From an uncultured Lachnospiraceae bacterium (GTDB lineage Bacteria; Bacillota; Clostridia; Lachnospirales; Lachnospiraceae), in the NCBI GenBank assembly GCA_948473115.1, contig CAOKWI010000052.1, forward strand, positions 1 to 32,370: DNA of 32,370 nt. Reading direction: 5' to 3'. Position 1 is the stretch's first letter, and each line of letters opens with the position of its first letter. The position numbers and the translations under genes are program-made. Under the pieces are notes generated by a model, which saw only the letters and a list, made by a program, of their open reading frames with translations, was not told the origin of the DNA and ran no database searches. This document shows positions 6,900-14,801 of this stretch, piece after piece.

Positions 6900-7838
6900 A
6901 TGGCGGAAACAACAGATTTGAATTTGGAAAAAATGCAGCTGGCGGTGCTGATTGATGCGGATAATATCAGCTCAAAGTACGCGGCCACGATCTTTGAGGA
7001 GCTGGAAAATTACGGGCTGTCCACTTACCGGAGAATATACGGTAACTGGTCCAAAGGGAACGGATGGACGGAGGGGATCCTGCTGGAGCACTCCATCATG
7101 CCCGTACAGCAGTTTTCCTACACCACGGGGAAGAACGCCACGGATATGGCCATGGTCATAGATGCCATGGATATCCTGTATAAGAATAAGGTGCAGGGCT
7201 TCTGCCTTGTGACCAGCGACAGTGACTTCACCAGGCTTGCCATGCGTCTCAGGGAGGAGAACATGTTCGTGCTGGGCATGGGAGAGTCCAAGACGCCCCA
7301 GGCGCTGACCAGGGCCTGTAACAAATTCATCCACCTGAATCTGGTGACGGAACAGAACAAGAGCACAGGGGAAACGGAGAGCAATACCGATGATCAGAAT
7401 GTGACTTCCATTGCGGAGGTGAGACAGGTGATCCTGATGCTGATCAACCAGGATGACGAGGGTTTTGTGGATCTGGCACAGATCGGGAACAGGCTGAATG
7501 AGAAGTTTTCCGATTTTGATGTGCGTAATTACGGTTATTTCAAGTTGAGTACCTTTATCGGTGAAAAGATTTCCGATGTGCAGGTGGTAAAGATCGATAA
7601 TCAGCTATATGCCAAAAGGCAGTCCTCACTGACCAAGGAGGAGCTGGAGAGGGAGATCTGCCGCATGATAGAAAAGAGCGGCGGCGTCATTGACAATCTT
7701 TCCACCCTCAATGACGAATTACATAAGAGATACCGGCAGCTGGATCTGAAAGAATTTGGGTACAGCCGCATCTCCAGCTTCCTGCGCAGCTTAAAGTCCG
7801 TGACGGTGCGGGAAAATAAAGTCACATTGAAGAAATGA
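6900..7838 (+). CDS. NYN-domain (PIN-like) protein with two LOTUS/OST-HTH domains
   Basis: The product is 312 residues. Residues ~12-150 form a NYN/LabA-like nuclease fold with the expected acidic residues: LIDADNIS (Asp19, Asp21), NATDMAMVIDAMD (Asp82, Asp89) and TSDSDFTRL (Asp107, Asp109). They are followed by two OST-HTH/LOTUS modules, ~170-240 (VRQVILMLINQDDEGFVDL, then YGYFKLSTFI) and ~245-310 (YRQLDLKEFGYSRISSFL). LOTUS domains are known RNA binders, so a cytoplasmic RNA-processing or RNA-binding role is likely but not proven. GAGGA at 6890-6894 is 5 nt before ATG 6900; an earlier in-frame ATG at 6888 has no ribosome site. The next gene, rarA, starts 26 nt downstream and is probably cotranscribed. 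Confidence 0.88.
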   Translation: MAETTDLNLEKMQLAVLIDADNISSKYAATIFEELENYGLSTYRRIYGNWSKGNGWTEGILLEHSIMPVQQFSYTTGKNATDMAMVIDAMDILYKNKVQGFCLVTSDSDFTRLAMRLREENMFVLGMGESKTPQALTRACNKFIHLNLVTEQNKSTGETESNTDDQNVTSIAEVRQVILMLINQDDEGFVDLAQIGNRLNEKFSDFDVRNYGYFKLSTFIGEKISDVQVVKIDNQLYAKRQSSLTKEELEREICRMIEKSGGVIDNLSTLNDELHKRYRQLDLKEFGYSRISSFLRSLKSVTVRENKVTLKK

Positions 7839-7864
7839 GGCACAGGATATGCAGGGGGATGGAA

Positions 7865-9196
7865 ATGGATTTGTTTGAATATATGCGTACTACTAATATG
7901 GAAAAGGAGTCTCCCCTGGCGGCCAGGATGCGTCCCCGCACGCTGGAGGAGGTGGTGGGACAGGAGCATATCCTGGGAAAGGATAAGCTGCTGTACCGTG
8001 CCATCAAGGCGGACAAGATCAGTTCCGTCATCTTTTACGGTCCTCCCGGCACAGGCAAGACCACCCTGGCGAAGGTGATCGCGGGCACCACCAGCGCGGA
8101 GTTCACACAGATCAATGCCACGGTGGCGGGCAAGAAGGACATGGAGGAAGTGGTGGCGAAGGCGAAAGAGGTGCAGGGAATGTACGGAAAGCGCACGATC
8201 CTTTTTATTGATGAGATCCACCGGTTCAACAAGGGGCAGCAGGATTATCTCCTGCCCTTTGTGGAGGACGGCACCCTGATCCTGATCGGAGCCACCACGG
8301 AGAATCCTTATTTTGAGGTAAACGGGGCACTTCTTTCCCGCTCCGTGGTCTTTGAACTGAAGCCCATACCCGTGGAAGGGGTAAAGGAACTGATCCGGAC
8401 GGCGGTGAGGGATACCGAGAGGGGCATGGGCGTTTACAATGCGGTGATCGAGGAGGATGCACTGGAATTTCTGGCGGATCTGTCGGGAGGAGACGCAAGG
8501 CATGCCCTGAATGCGGTGGAGCTGGGGATCTTGACCACTGAGTGCAGCGGGGATGGCCGGATCCACATTACCCTGGAGGTGGCCCAGGAGTGTATCCAGA
8601 AGCGGGCAGTCCGCTATGACAAGACGGGGGACAACCATTACGATACGGTTTCCGCGTTTATCAAGAGTATGCGGGGATCTGATCCGGACGCGGCGGTGTA
8701 TTATCTGGCACGGATGCTGTATGCGGGAGAAAGCGTGACCTTTATCGCACGCAGGGTCATGATCTGCGCCGCGGAGGATGTGGGGAACGCGGATCCCAAC
8801 GCGCTGGTGGTGGCCACCAACGCTTCCATGGCGGTGGAGAGGATCGGCATGCCGGAGGCACAGATCATTCTCTCCCAGGCGGTAAGCTATGTGGCCTGCG
8901 CCCCTAAGAGCAATGCGGCCTGCGAGGCCATCGGAAAGGCCATGCGGACGGTGGAACAGACGGGGAACCTGCCCATTCCCACCCATTTGCAGGATGCCCA
9001 TTACAAGGGTGCGGCGAAGCTGGGGCACGGCACAGGCTATAAATATGCCCATGACTATCCCAATCACTACGTGCGGCAGCAGTACCTGCCCTATGAGTTA
9101 ACCGGGCAGGAATTTTACAGGCCGTCGGGAAACGGATATGAGGGAAAAATACGGGAGCATATGAAGAAGATCAGGAGAGAGGCAGCGCTTCCTTAA
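7865..9196 (+). CDS. rarA: Replication-associated recombination protein A (RarA/MgsA AAA ATPase)
   Basis: The product is 443 residues, the usual length. RarA is an AAA+ ATPase of the clamp-loader clade that acts at stalled replication forks. The N-terminus MDLFEYMRTTNMEKESPLAA is typical of clostridial RarA. Walker A is GPPGTGKTT (~59-67), Walker B is ILFIDEIHRF (~111-120), the sensor segment is IGATTENPYF, and the arginine-finger region is ALLSRS. The C-terminal half carries the family's YDKTGDNHYDTVSAFIKSMR and LPIPTHLQDAHY segments. ATG 7865 is chosen because a G-rich ribosome site (AGGGGG) lies ~7 nt upstream and the protein then begins as in relatives. Its last 4 bases overlap the 3' end of the convergent DUF4364 gene. 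Confidence 0.95.
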   Translation: MDLFEYMRTTNMEKESPLAARMRPRTLEEVVGQEHILGKDKLLYRAIKADKISSVIFYGPPGTGKTTLAKVIAGTTSAEFTQINATVAGKKDMEEVVAKAKEVQGMYGKRTILFIDEIHRFNKGQQDYLLPFVEDGTLILIGATTENPYFEVNGALLSRSVVFELKPIPVEGVKELIRTAVRDTERGMGVYNAVIEEDALEFLADLSGGDARHALNAVELGILTTECSGDGRIHITLEVAQECIQKRAVRYDKTGDNHYDTVSAFIKSMRGSDPDAAVYYLARMLYAGESVTFIARRVMICAAEDVGNADPNALVVATNASMAVERIGMPEAQIILSQAVSYVACAPKSNAACEAIGKAMRTVEQTGNLPIPTHLQDAHYKGAAKLGHGTGYKYAHDYPNHYVRQQYLPYELTGQEFYRPSGNGYEGKIREHMKKIRREAALP

Positions 9197-9708
9197 AATA
9201 ACTGTTGGACCAGGAATTGATAGATTTCCTGGTTCTTTTTCTGCCAGTTGTCACAGATATCGGAAGCAATCGCTTCCGCGGGAACGGAGAGGGTGATGTC
9301 CACAAGGCGGATGCCCCGGTCTGTCGCCGTCAGATGCGCTTCGTATTCCCCCGAAGTGGACTTGTAGTAGTCGCCCGCTATGGAAAGTTCGTTGCGCAGG
9401 CTGTATTCCTTTTCGCGAAAGAAATTGTTGATATCTTCTTTGATGGCCTCGCTGATGCGGTTCTCAAAAAAGCCCAGAGTGCTCCGTCCATCCTCGGTAA
9501 TGGAGAGTTTGGTGCGGTTCCGTATGGTCTTCTGAGTGATCATTTTGGACTCGGTCAGTTCGCTGAGGACCTGCCGGAACGTAAGGAAATCCATATAGTC
9601 CTTCTCCAGGATAAAGTCGCTGACCTGGGCCGCGGTCATGGTAAAATTGACGCGGTTCAGCATATAGAGCACAATCAGTTTATTGATAGTCAGGGAATCC
9701 TGTAACAT
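9193..9708 (-). CDS. DUF4364 family protein, winged-helix regulator-like
   Basis: The product is 171 residues and resembles the DUF4364 family, common in Clostridia and of unknown function. The first ~75 residues read as a winged helix-turn-helix of the PadR/MarR type (NKLIVLYMLNRVNFTMTAAQ, then LTFRQVLSELTESKMITQ and a wing with TKLSITEDGR). The C-terminal half mixes a helix with beta strands (GEYEAHLTATDRGIRLVDIT). A DNA-binding role is inferred from the fold only. AGGAGTG lies ~5 nt before ATG 9708. It lies downstream of the radical SAM gene on the same strand but is separated by 363 bp holding a large hairpin element, so it probably has a separate transcript. Confidence 0.85.
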   Translation of the reverse strand: MLQDSLTINKLIVLYMLNRVNFTMTAAQVSDFILEKDYMDFLTFRQVLSELTESKMITQKTIRNRTKLSITEDGRSTLGFFENRISEAIKEDINNFFREKEYSLRNELSIAGDYYKSTSGEYEAHLTATDRGIRLVDITLSVPAEAIASDICDNWQKKNQEIYQFLVQQLF

Positions 9709-9756
9709 TGTAACACTCCTGTCTCATTTTCAAACTTCCTGCCATACAGCTTCTAA

Positions 9757-9985
9757 TACATCGAAAAATAAGCTTCTAGTGCGCTGACATGTTCATTTTT
9801 GAACTAATGACGAAGGATAAATTTCCACTCTGCAAGGCGGCGGAGGGAGGCGATGCGGTATCAAATTGCTAAAGCAATTGTTGACCGACAACAACGCAGC
9901 AGATGGAAATTTAGGCAAGTCATTCGTCAAATTATGAACGTGTCAGTGCACTAGCTATATGGCTGGCTACTTATTATTCGATGTA
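9757..9985. repeat. 229-bp long imperfect palindrome (MITE-like element)
   Basis: The outer ends TACATCGAAAAATAAG (9757-9772) and CTTATTATTCGATGTA (9970-9985) are inverted repeats with one mismatch. Inside, CTAGTGCGCTGACATGTTCA pairs with TGAACGTGTCAGTGCACTAG (two mismatches), and TAAATTTCCACTCTGC with GCAGATGGAAATTTA with one extra base. The arms are each ~75 bp. The middle has small stems such as AATTGC/GCAATT. No coding frame is seen. It fills most of the 363-bp gap between the radical SAM and DUF4364 genes. Confidence 0.8.
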
Positions 9986-10071
9986 CTGGTATCAAGCACT
10001 GAATCATTTCAAGATTAACGCGATGATGTACCGGCAGCACATAAACATTTGGCGGCTTGGTCAAAGCCTTC

Positions 10072-11184
10072 TCAGGTCAGCGCCCTGCGGCAGCCCTGTA
10101 CGGAACCGCGTTCTTTCAGCCTCCGGTGTAATCCGTTCAGCACGCTGTGCTTGTCCGCGCTCCACAATGGGGCGATCAGGATCCGCCTGGGGCCGTCCCC
10201 CGTGACCCGGTGTATCACGATTTCGGGAGAAAGCCGTTCCAGACAGTCGGCCACCAGATCCAGGTAGGCGTCCCTTTCCAAAACCTGAAATTCCCCTCTG
10301 GCATAATGTTCCGCCAGGTCAGTGCCCTGCAGCACATGAAGCAGCTGCAGCTTTACGCCAAAGGGGCGCAGCCTGTCCACATAAGCCATGGTCTCCAGCA
10401 TTTGCGCGCGGGATTCTCCCGGCAGGCCCAGGATCACATGGAGGATGACGGGAATGCCGAGGGACTGCAATCTGCCATAAGCATCCTCGAAGCAGCGCAG
10501 GTCATATCCCCGCCGGATAAAGCGGGCGGTGGCCTCATGGATGGTCTGCAGGCCAAGCTCTACCCAGAGGAACTTTTCCGGGAATCGGTCCTTCAGGGAA
10601 GAAAGCAGGTCAAGAACATCCTCCGGAAGACAGTCCGGCCTGGTGGCAATGGAGATACCACATACCCTTGGTGAGGATAACGCCCGGGAAAAGACCTGCT
10701 CCAGATATTCCACAGGGGCATAGGTATTGGTGTATGCCTGGAAGTATGCAATGATGCAGGGAATGTCCCGGGGAAGCGCTGTCTTGCGGGAGAGAAGGGC
10801 TTCTCCCTCCGCCAGCTGTTCCGGCACGGATTTTCCGGTGGTGGAAACGGCAAATTCGCCGCTGCCGCCGGCGCTGCAGAAGATACAGCCCCGAGTGCCC
10901 TTGGAACCGTCCCGGTTCGGGCAGGTCATATGGGCATTCAAGGCAATTTTATAGCATTTGCGGTGCAGTGTATTTTTACACCAGGCATCCAGGGAATGGT
11001 AAGGTCTGCCGTGCCAGTCCGGGGTCTGCGTATCCGGGATCAGATGCGCGTCCGGCGCCTGTGTATCCGGGATCGGGTGCATGTCCGGGGCCTGCGTATC
11101 CGGATCCTGGAGTCGGTTCGACGCAAGGGCACTCGGGAGCGGATGTGCGTTCCGTTCCCGGCGTGATGTGATATGTCCGCTCAT
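10072..11184 (-). CDS. YhcC/TIGR01212-type radical SAM protein
   Basis: The product is 370 residues. It belongs to the TIGR01212 (E. coli YhcC-like) radical SAM proteins, whose substrate is not established. The 4Fe-4S cluster cysteines are Cys88, Cys100 and Cys103 in TCPNRDGSKGTRGCIFC. Other family segments are AYFQAYTNTYAP, GISIATRPDCLP, WVELGLQTIHE and HVILGLPGE. The ATG overlaps the stop of malic enzyme as ATGA (11181-11184), so translation is probably coupled; this supports the start. It makes an unusual ~58-residue N-terminal extension with three repeats of ~11 residues (PDTQAPDMHPI, PDTQAPDAHLI, PDTQTPDWHG), which the family normally lacks. No Met lies between the extension and the core, so the extension appears to be translated. 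Confidence 0.9.
   Translation of the reverse strand: MSGHITSRRERNAHPLPSALASNRLQDPDTQAPDMHPIPDTQAPDAHLIPDTQTPDWHGRPYHSLDAWCKNTLHRKCYKIALNAHMTCPNRDGSKGTRGCIFCSAGGSGEFAVSTTGKSVPEQLAEGEALLSRKTALPRDIPCIIAYFQAYTNTYAPVEYLEQVFSRALSSPRVCGISIATRPDCLPEDVLDLLSSLKDRFPEKFLWVELGLQTIHEATARFIRRGYDLRCFEDAYGRLQSLGIPVILHVILGLPGESRAQMLETMAYVDRLRPFGVKLQLLHVLQGTDLAEHYARGEFQVLERDAYLDLVADCLERLSPEIVIHRVTGDGPRRILIAPLWSADKHSVLNGLHRRLKERGSVQGCRRALT
11010..11105 (-). repeat. In-frame tandem repeats in the radical SAM gene
   Basis: Units of about 33 bases containing GTATCCGGGATC(A/G)G(A/G)TGC follow each other here. They encode the Pro/Asp/Thr/Gln repeats at residues ~27-58. They are absent from the conserved core and look like a local expansion at the gene's 5' end. 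Confidence 0.65.
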
Positions 11185-12332
11185 CGGATATGGGACTTTA
11201 CCGCTTCGGCTACCAGCTCGGCCACCTTGGGGTTAAATGCCTCAGGCATGATATTGTCCTCGTTCAGCGCCTCGTCAGGCACAAGGCCTGCGATAGCCTC
11301 CGCCGCCGCCAGCTTCATCTCCTCTGTGATCTGGGTGGCGCGTCCCTCCAGGGCACCCTTGAAGATGCCGGGGAAGGCCACCACATTGTTGACCTGATTG
11401 GGGAAATCACTGCGCCCCGTTCCCACCACCCGCGCGCCTGCGGCCTTCGCCGCGTCGGGCATGATTTCGGGGACAGGATTTGCCATGGCGAACAGGATCG
11501 CGTCATGGTTCATGGAGGATACCATTTCCGGCGTGACGATGTTGGGGGCGGAAACGCCTACAAAAATATCAGCATTTTTTAAGGCGTCGGCAAGTGTTCC
11601 CGTCTCATTGTCCAGGTTCGTCACCTCCGTCATTTTCTGCTGCATCCAGTTCAGTCCCTCGGTGGACTTGGACACGATCCCCACTTTGTCACACATGACG
11701 ATATTGGGAAAGCCATAGGTCAGGAGCAGCTTTGTGATGGCTACACCGGCGCTGCCGGCGCCGTTTACCACTACCTTACAGTCTTCCTTCCTCTTGTTCA
11801 CTACCTTCAGCGCGTTGATGATCCCGGCCAGTACCACGATGGCGGTACCGTGCTGGTCGTCGTGGAATACAGGGATATCCAGCGCTGCCTTCAGTCTTTC
11901 CTCGATCTCAAAGCAGCGGGGAGCGGAGATGTCCTCCAGATTGATGCCGCCGAAACCGGGCGCCAGCCAGGTGACGGCCTTGATGATCTCCTCGGTGTCC
12001 TGGGTGTCCAGACAGATGGGAACCGCGTTGACGCCGCCGAATTCCTTGAACAGGACGGCTTTCCCCTCCATCACGGGCATGGCGGCATGGGGGCCGATAT
12101 TGCCCAGACCCAGAACCGCGCTTCCGTCAGAGACCACAGCCACGGTGTTGGCCTTCATGGTGTATTTATATGCCGCTTCCCTGTCTTCGGCAATGACCTT
12201 GCAGGGCTCCGCCACCCCGGGGGTGTACGCGACGGCAAGATCCTCCCGCGTTTTCACGGGCGTCTTGGATACAATCTCCAGTTTGCCGTTCCATTCTTCG
12301 TGCATTTTGAGAGCTTTTTCGCTTGTTGTCAT
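11181..12332 (-). CDS. NAD(P)-dependent malic enzyme
   Basis: The enzyme catalyses oxidative decarboxylation of malate to pyruvate and CO2 with NAD(P)+ in the cytoplasm. At 383 residues it is the short bacterial form without the phosphotransacetylase tail found in MaeB. Visible motifs are AYTPGVAEPC near the N-terminus (catalytic Tyr), VVSDGSAVLGLGNIGP, a metal/substrate region FHDDQHGTAIV, the Rossmann signature VVVNGAGSAGVAI (~187-199), and MANPVPEIMP. AGAGGT precedes ATG 12332, and a strong sigma-A promoter lies 33-61 bp upstream. It is the first gene of a two-gene unit with the radical SAM gene. The coenzyme preference cannot be read from the sequence. Confidence 0.95.
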   Translation of the reverse strand: MTTSEKALKMHEEWNGKLEIVSKTPVKTREDLAVAYTPGVAEPCKVIAEDREAAYKYTMKANTVAVVSDGSAVLGLGNIGPHAAMPVMEGKAVLFKEFGGVNAVPICLDTQDTEEIIKAVTWLAPGFGGINLEDISAPRCFEIEERLKAALDIPVFHDDQHGTAIVVLAGIINALKVVNKRKEDCKVVVNGAGSAGVAITKLLLTYGFPNIVMCDKVGIVSKSTEGLNWMQQKMTEVTNLDNETGTLADALKNADIFVGVSAPNIVTPEMVSSMNHDAILFAMANPVPEIMPDAAKAAGARVVGTGRSDFPNQVNNVVAFPGIFKGALEGRATQITEEMKLAAAEAIAGLVPDEALNEDNIMPEAFNPKVAELVAEAVKSHIR

Positions 12333-12364
12333 GACAGTACCTCTTTTCTATTATTACCACCCAT

Positions 12365-12393
12365 ATTATAGCGAATGAAGCCGAAAGTGTAAA
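12365..12393 (-). promoter_or_regulatory. Sigma-A promoter of malic enzyme
   Basis: Read on the minus strand: -35 TTTACA (12388-12393), a 17-bp spacer and -10 TATAAT (12365-12370). Confidence 0.75.
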
Positions 12394-12394
12394 C

Positions 12395-12560
12395 CCGTTA
12401 CTTTTCACACCCATGCGATTGCGAGGTGTTTTCACGCGCCTTTTGCGTGCAAAACCCGAGACGGCTGTGCGCGAAACCGCTGTTTTGCGGTTCCTGTGCA
12501 TAAAGCCTTCGTAAGAAGGCTTGTTACTGGTCATGGAGTGAACAGTAACGTAAACCCGAA
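12395..12560. repeat. Structured intergenic region with hairpins and a dispersed repeat motif
   Basis: The 425-bp gap between malic enzyme and rho has no gene. It contains an 8-bp perfect hairpin AAGCCTTC/GAAGGCTT (12503-12510, 12515-12522), a stem GTTACTG/CAGTAAC (12523-12529, 12543-12549) and a direct repeat GTAAACCCG (near 12388 and 12550). TGGAGTGAACAGTAAC (12534-12549) is shared with 3358-3373. Confidence 0.55.
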
Positions 12561-12589
12561 ATGGTTTCATAAAAAAAGAAAAATAATGC

Positions 12590-12618
12590 TTCCTATTTTG
12601 ATGACTTTGTACTATAAT
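12590..12618 (+). promoter_or_regulatory. Probable rho promoter
   Basis: A perfect -10 TATAAT lies at 12613-12618. The -35 at the standard distance (TTCCTA, 12590-12595) is poor. It leaves a leader of ~130 nt before rho, which includes a small stem CATGAT/ATCATG near 12630-12647. Control of rho through this leader is possible but unproven. Confidence 0.5.
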
Positions 12619-12757
12619 GGATGCGAGAGCATGATACGTCAATCATGAAGTCAAGGAATCACGTCCATGACACATCTTGCCAGTACCCCGCCATAAGGAA
12701 TATGCGACGATACGTTTTATGGGTGGTTTTTACGGCTATATAAATCGGAGGGAATTT

Positions 12758-14278
12758 ATGAGAGAAAAATATGAATCATTGGCGCTAGTACAGTTGAAGG
12801 AACTTGCGAAAGTCCGCGGGTTGAAGGGAACTTCAGCCATGAAGAAAGCCGACCTGGTGGAGGCCATGCTGGCGGAGGATGAGAGAGTGAAACAGCTGGA
12901 AGAGAGCAAACGCGAGACAAAGAGCGAGCCCAAAAGTGAGACGAAGAGCGAGCCTGTGCGCCGTCCGGCGCCCAGAAGGACGGATGCAGCCACAGCTCCC
13001 GGTGTGAGGAATGAGACGAACTACCGCGCGGAGGCGGGCAGTGCACAGCGCAGCGACAGTGCATCCAGGCCGGATGGGGCAGTGACACAGGCTCCCCGCC
13101 CTGTTCGCGTGAATGAAGTTTACGATGAAAAGAATTATCCAAAGGAGCTGGACAGCGGCGAGGAGGCCAGCGGCATCCTGGAGGTCATGCCTGACGGATA
13201 CGGCTTTATCCGCTGTGAAAACTATCTTCCCGGAGACCACGACGTCTATGTGGCGCCCAGCCAGATCCGCCGTTTCGGACTGAAGACCGGAGATATTTTA
13301 AGGGGAAATAAGAGGATCAAGACACAGCAGGAAAAGTTCAGCGCCCTGCTGTTCATCCGTACCATCAACGGTTATACAATTGAAGAGTCCTCAAAGAGGA
13401 TGAATTTTGAGGATATGACGCCGATCTTTCCGGATGAGAGGATAAAGCTGGAGACGCCCGGATGCAGTATTGCCATGAGAGCCATGGATCTGGTCAGCCC
13501 TGTAGGCAAGGGCCAGAGAGGGATGATCGTGTCGCCGCCAAAGGCAGGTAAGACCACGCTGCTGAAGGAGGTGGCAAAGTCCATCCTGCGGTCCAATCCC
13601 CATATGCATATGCTGATCCTGCTGATAGACGAGCGCCCGGAGGAGGTTACGGACATCAGGGAGGCAATTGTGGGGGACAATGTGGAAGTGATTTATTCCA
13701 CCTTTGACGAACTGCCGGAGCACCACAAGAGGGTTGCCGAGATGGTGATCGAGCGCGCCAAGCGCCTGGTGGAGCACAAGAAGGATGTGGTGATCCTGCT
13801 GGACAGCATTACCCGTCTGACCAGGGCGTACAATCTGGTGGTTCCCCCCAGCGGCCGTACTCTTTCCGGCGGTCTGGATCCTGCCGCCCTGCATATGCCC
13901 AAGCGATTCTTCGGCGCGGCCAGGAATATGCGCGGGGGCGGAAGCCTTACGGTGCTGGCGACGGCGCTTGTGGAGACGGGAAGCAAGATGGATGATGTGA
14001 TCTATGAGGAATTTAAAGGAACCGGCAACATGGAGCTGGTGCTTGACCGCAAGCTTTCCGAGAAGCGTATCTTCCCTGCCATCGATCTGTCCAAGTCCAG
14101 TACCAGGAGAGAAGATCTGCTCTTGAACAGCGAGGAACTGGATGCCATCAACATTATGAGGAAGGCGCTGAATGGCCTGAAGCCGGATGAGGCCACAGAC
14201 CGCATTCTGGACATGTTTTCCAAGACACGGAACAATAATGAATTTGTCCAGGTGGTCAAGAAAAATAAATTTATTTAA
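12758..14278 (+). CDS. rho: Transcription termination factor Rho
   Basis: Rho is a hexameric RNA helicase that ends transcription at C-rich sites. The product is 506 residues, longer than E. coli Rho (419). The extra length is a charged, low-complexity insert at ~45-130 ([18 protein letters not shown]) between the N-terminal helical domain (~5-42) and the cold-shock RNA-binding domain (~138-185, [17 protein letters not shown]). The ATPase core has Walker A PPKAGKTT (~261-268), Walker [12 protein letters not shown], the R-loop ITRLTRAYN and the Q-loop region [20 protein letters not shown]. Such inserts are common in Rho of Gram-positive bacteria. GGAGGG lies ~6 nt before ATG 12758; a longer frame from 12677 lacks a ribosome site. 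It is the first gene of a conserved block. Confidence 0.97.
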   Translation: MREKYESLALVQLKELAKVRGLKGTSAMKKADLVEAMLAEDERVKQLEESKRETKSEPKSETKSEPVRRPAPRRTDAATAPGVRNETNYRAEAGSAQRSDSASRPDGAVTQAPRPVRVNEVYDEKNYPKELDSGEEASGILEVMPDGYGFIRCENYLPGDHDVYVAPSQIRRFGLKTGDILRGNKRIKTQQEKFSALLFIRTINGYTIEESSKRMNFEDMTPIFPDERIKLETPGCSIAMRAMDLVSPVGKGQRGMIVSPPKAGKTTLLKEVAKSILRSNPHMHMLILLIDERPEEVTDIREAIVGDNVEVIYSTFDELPEHHKRVAEMVIERAKRLVEHKKDVVILLDSITRLTRAYNLVVPPSGRTLSGGLDPAALHMPKRFFGAARNMRGGGSLTVLATALVETGSKMDDVIYEEFKGTGNMELVLDRKLSEKRIFPAIDLSKSSTRREDLLLNSEELDAINIMRKALNGLKPDEATDRILDMFSKTRNNNEFVQVVKKNKFI

Positions 14279-14296
14279 AAGTTATGAAAAAAGGAC

Positions 14297-14325
14297 TTGC
14301 AAGGGCATAATCCATATGTTACAAT
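14297..14325 (+). promoter_or_regulatory. Sigma-A promoter of rpmE
   Basis: TTGCAA (14297-14302), a 17-bp spacer and TACAAT (14320-14325), 19 nt after the rho stop codon. rpmE can therefore be transcribed apart from rho. Confidence 0.75.
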
Positions 14326-14403
14326 AATACCGCTGTTTGTGGTTCCATAAGCAGTGCGGATGAGAACAAACATACATGCAATTATCATAGAGAGGTGAAA
14401 AAG

Positions 14404-14604
14404 ATGAAAGAAGGTATCCATCCCCAGTACTACCAGGCAACCGTAACCTGCAACTGTGGCAATACTTTCGTGACCGGTTCCACAAAGCCTGAGATTCACG
14501 TAGAAGTTTGCTCCAAGTGCCACTCATTCTACACCGGCCAGCAGAAGACAGCCAGAGCCGATGGACGTATTGAGAAGTTCAATAGAAAATACGGCGTTAA
14601 ATAA
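14404..14604 (+). CDS. rpmE: 50S ribosomal protein L31, zinc-binding form
   Basis: L31 is a protein of the large ribosomal subunit at the subunit interface. The product is 66 residues, the normal length. [16 protein letters not shown] is typical, and zinc-ligand pairs are present as CNC and CSKC, so this is the C+ (zinc) form rather than the zinc-free YkpC-like form. AGAGGTG at 14391-14397 is 6 nt before ATG 14404; an in-frame GTG at 14395 lies inside the ribosome site. It has its own promoter and a strong terminator directly after the stop. Confidence 0.96.
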   Translation: MKEGIHPQYYQATVTCNCGNTFVTGSTKPEIHVEVCSKCHSFYTGQQKTARADGRIEKFNRKYGVK

Positions 14605-14614
14605 GAAGTCAGGA

Positions 14615-14645
14615 AAGGTTGAGGTGCTGTATCTCAACCTTTTTT
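14615..14645 (+). terminator. Rho-independent terminator of rpmE
   Basis: AAGGTTGAG (14615-14623) pairs with CTCAACCTT (14633-14641) around a 9-nt loop, followed by a T5 run. Confidence 0.9.
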
Positions 14646-14649
14646 GCGC

Positions 14650-14788
14650 GAATGAGCAGAGTCAGAAGTGCATTCATGCCGCTGTCATGCTTGCATGAAC
14701 AGCGGTATGAATGTGCTTCTGACGAGCAATGCGAACATGCTCAACTTGTGTTGAGCAGAAAGGCGCAGCCTTGCGAGCCTGCTCATTC
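14650..14788. repeat. 139-bp palindromic element before yqhQ
   Basis: The ends GAATGAGCAG (14650-14659) and CTGCTCATTC (14779-14788) are perfect 10-bp inverted repeats. Within them, 14661-14723 folds into a ~25-bp stem: GTCAGAAGTGCATTCATGCC pairs with its partner ending GTGCTTCTGAC. The few mismatches would be G-U pairs in RNA. A second stem is TGCTCAAC/GTTGAGCA. No coding frame is seen. The element lies between the rpmE terminator and the ribosome site of the next gene, so it would form much of that gene's leader. Confidence 0.75.
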
Positions 14789-14801
14789 AATAGGAGGAAA
14801 C

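Noticed and set aside
7601..9067. 488-residue minus-strand frame opposite rarA
   Set aside because: Mirror of the rarA coding frame; His/Arg/Leu-rich and no start context.
14619..14801. N-terminal extension of YqhQ through the palindromic element
   Set aside because: The frame is open by chance across a terminator and hairpins. AGGAGGA before ATG 14802 and the family's normal N-terminus argue against it.
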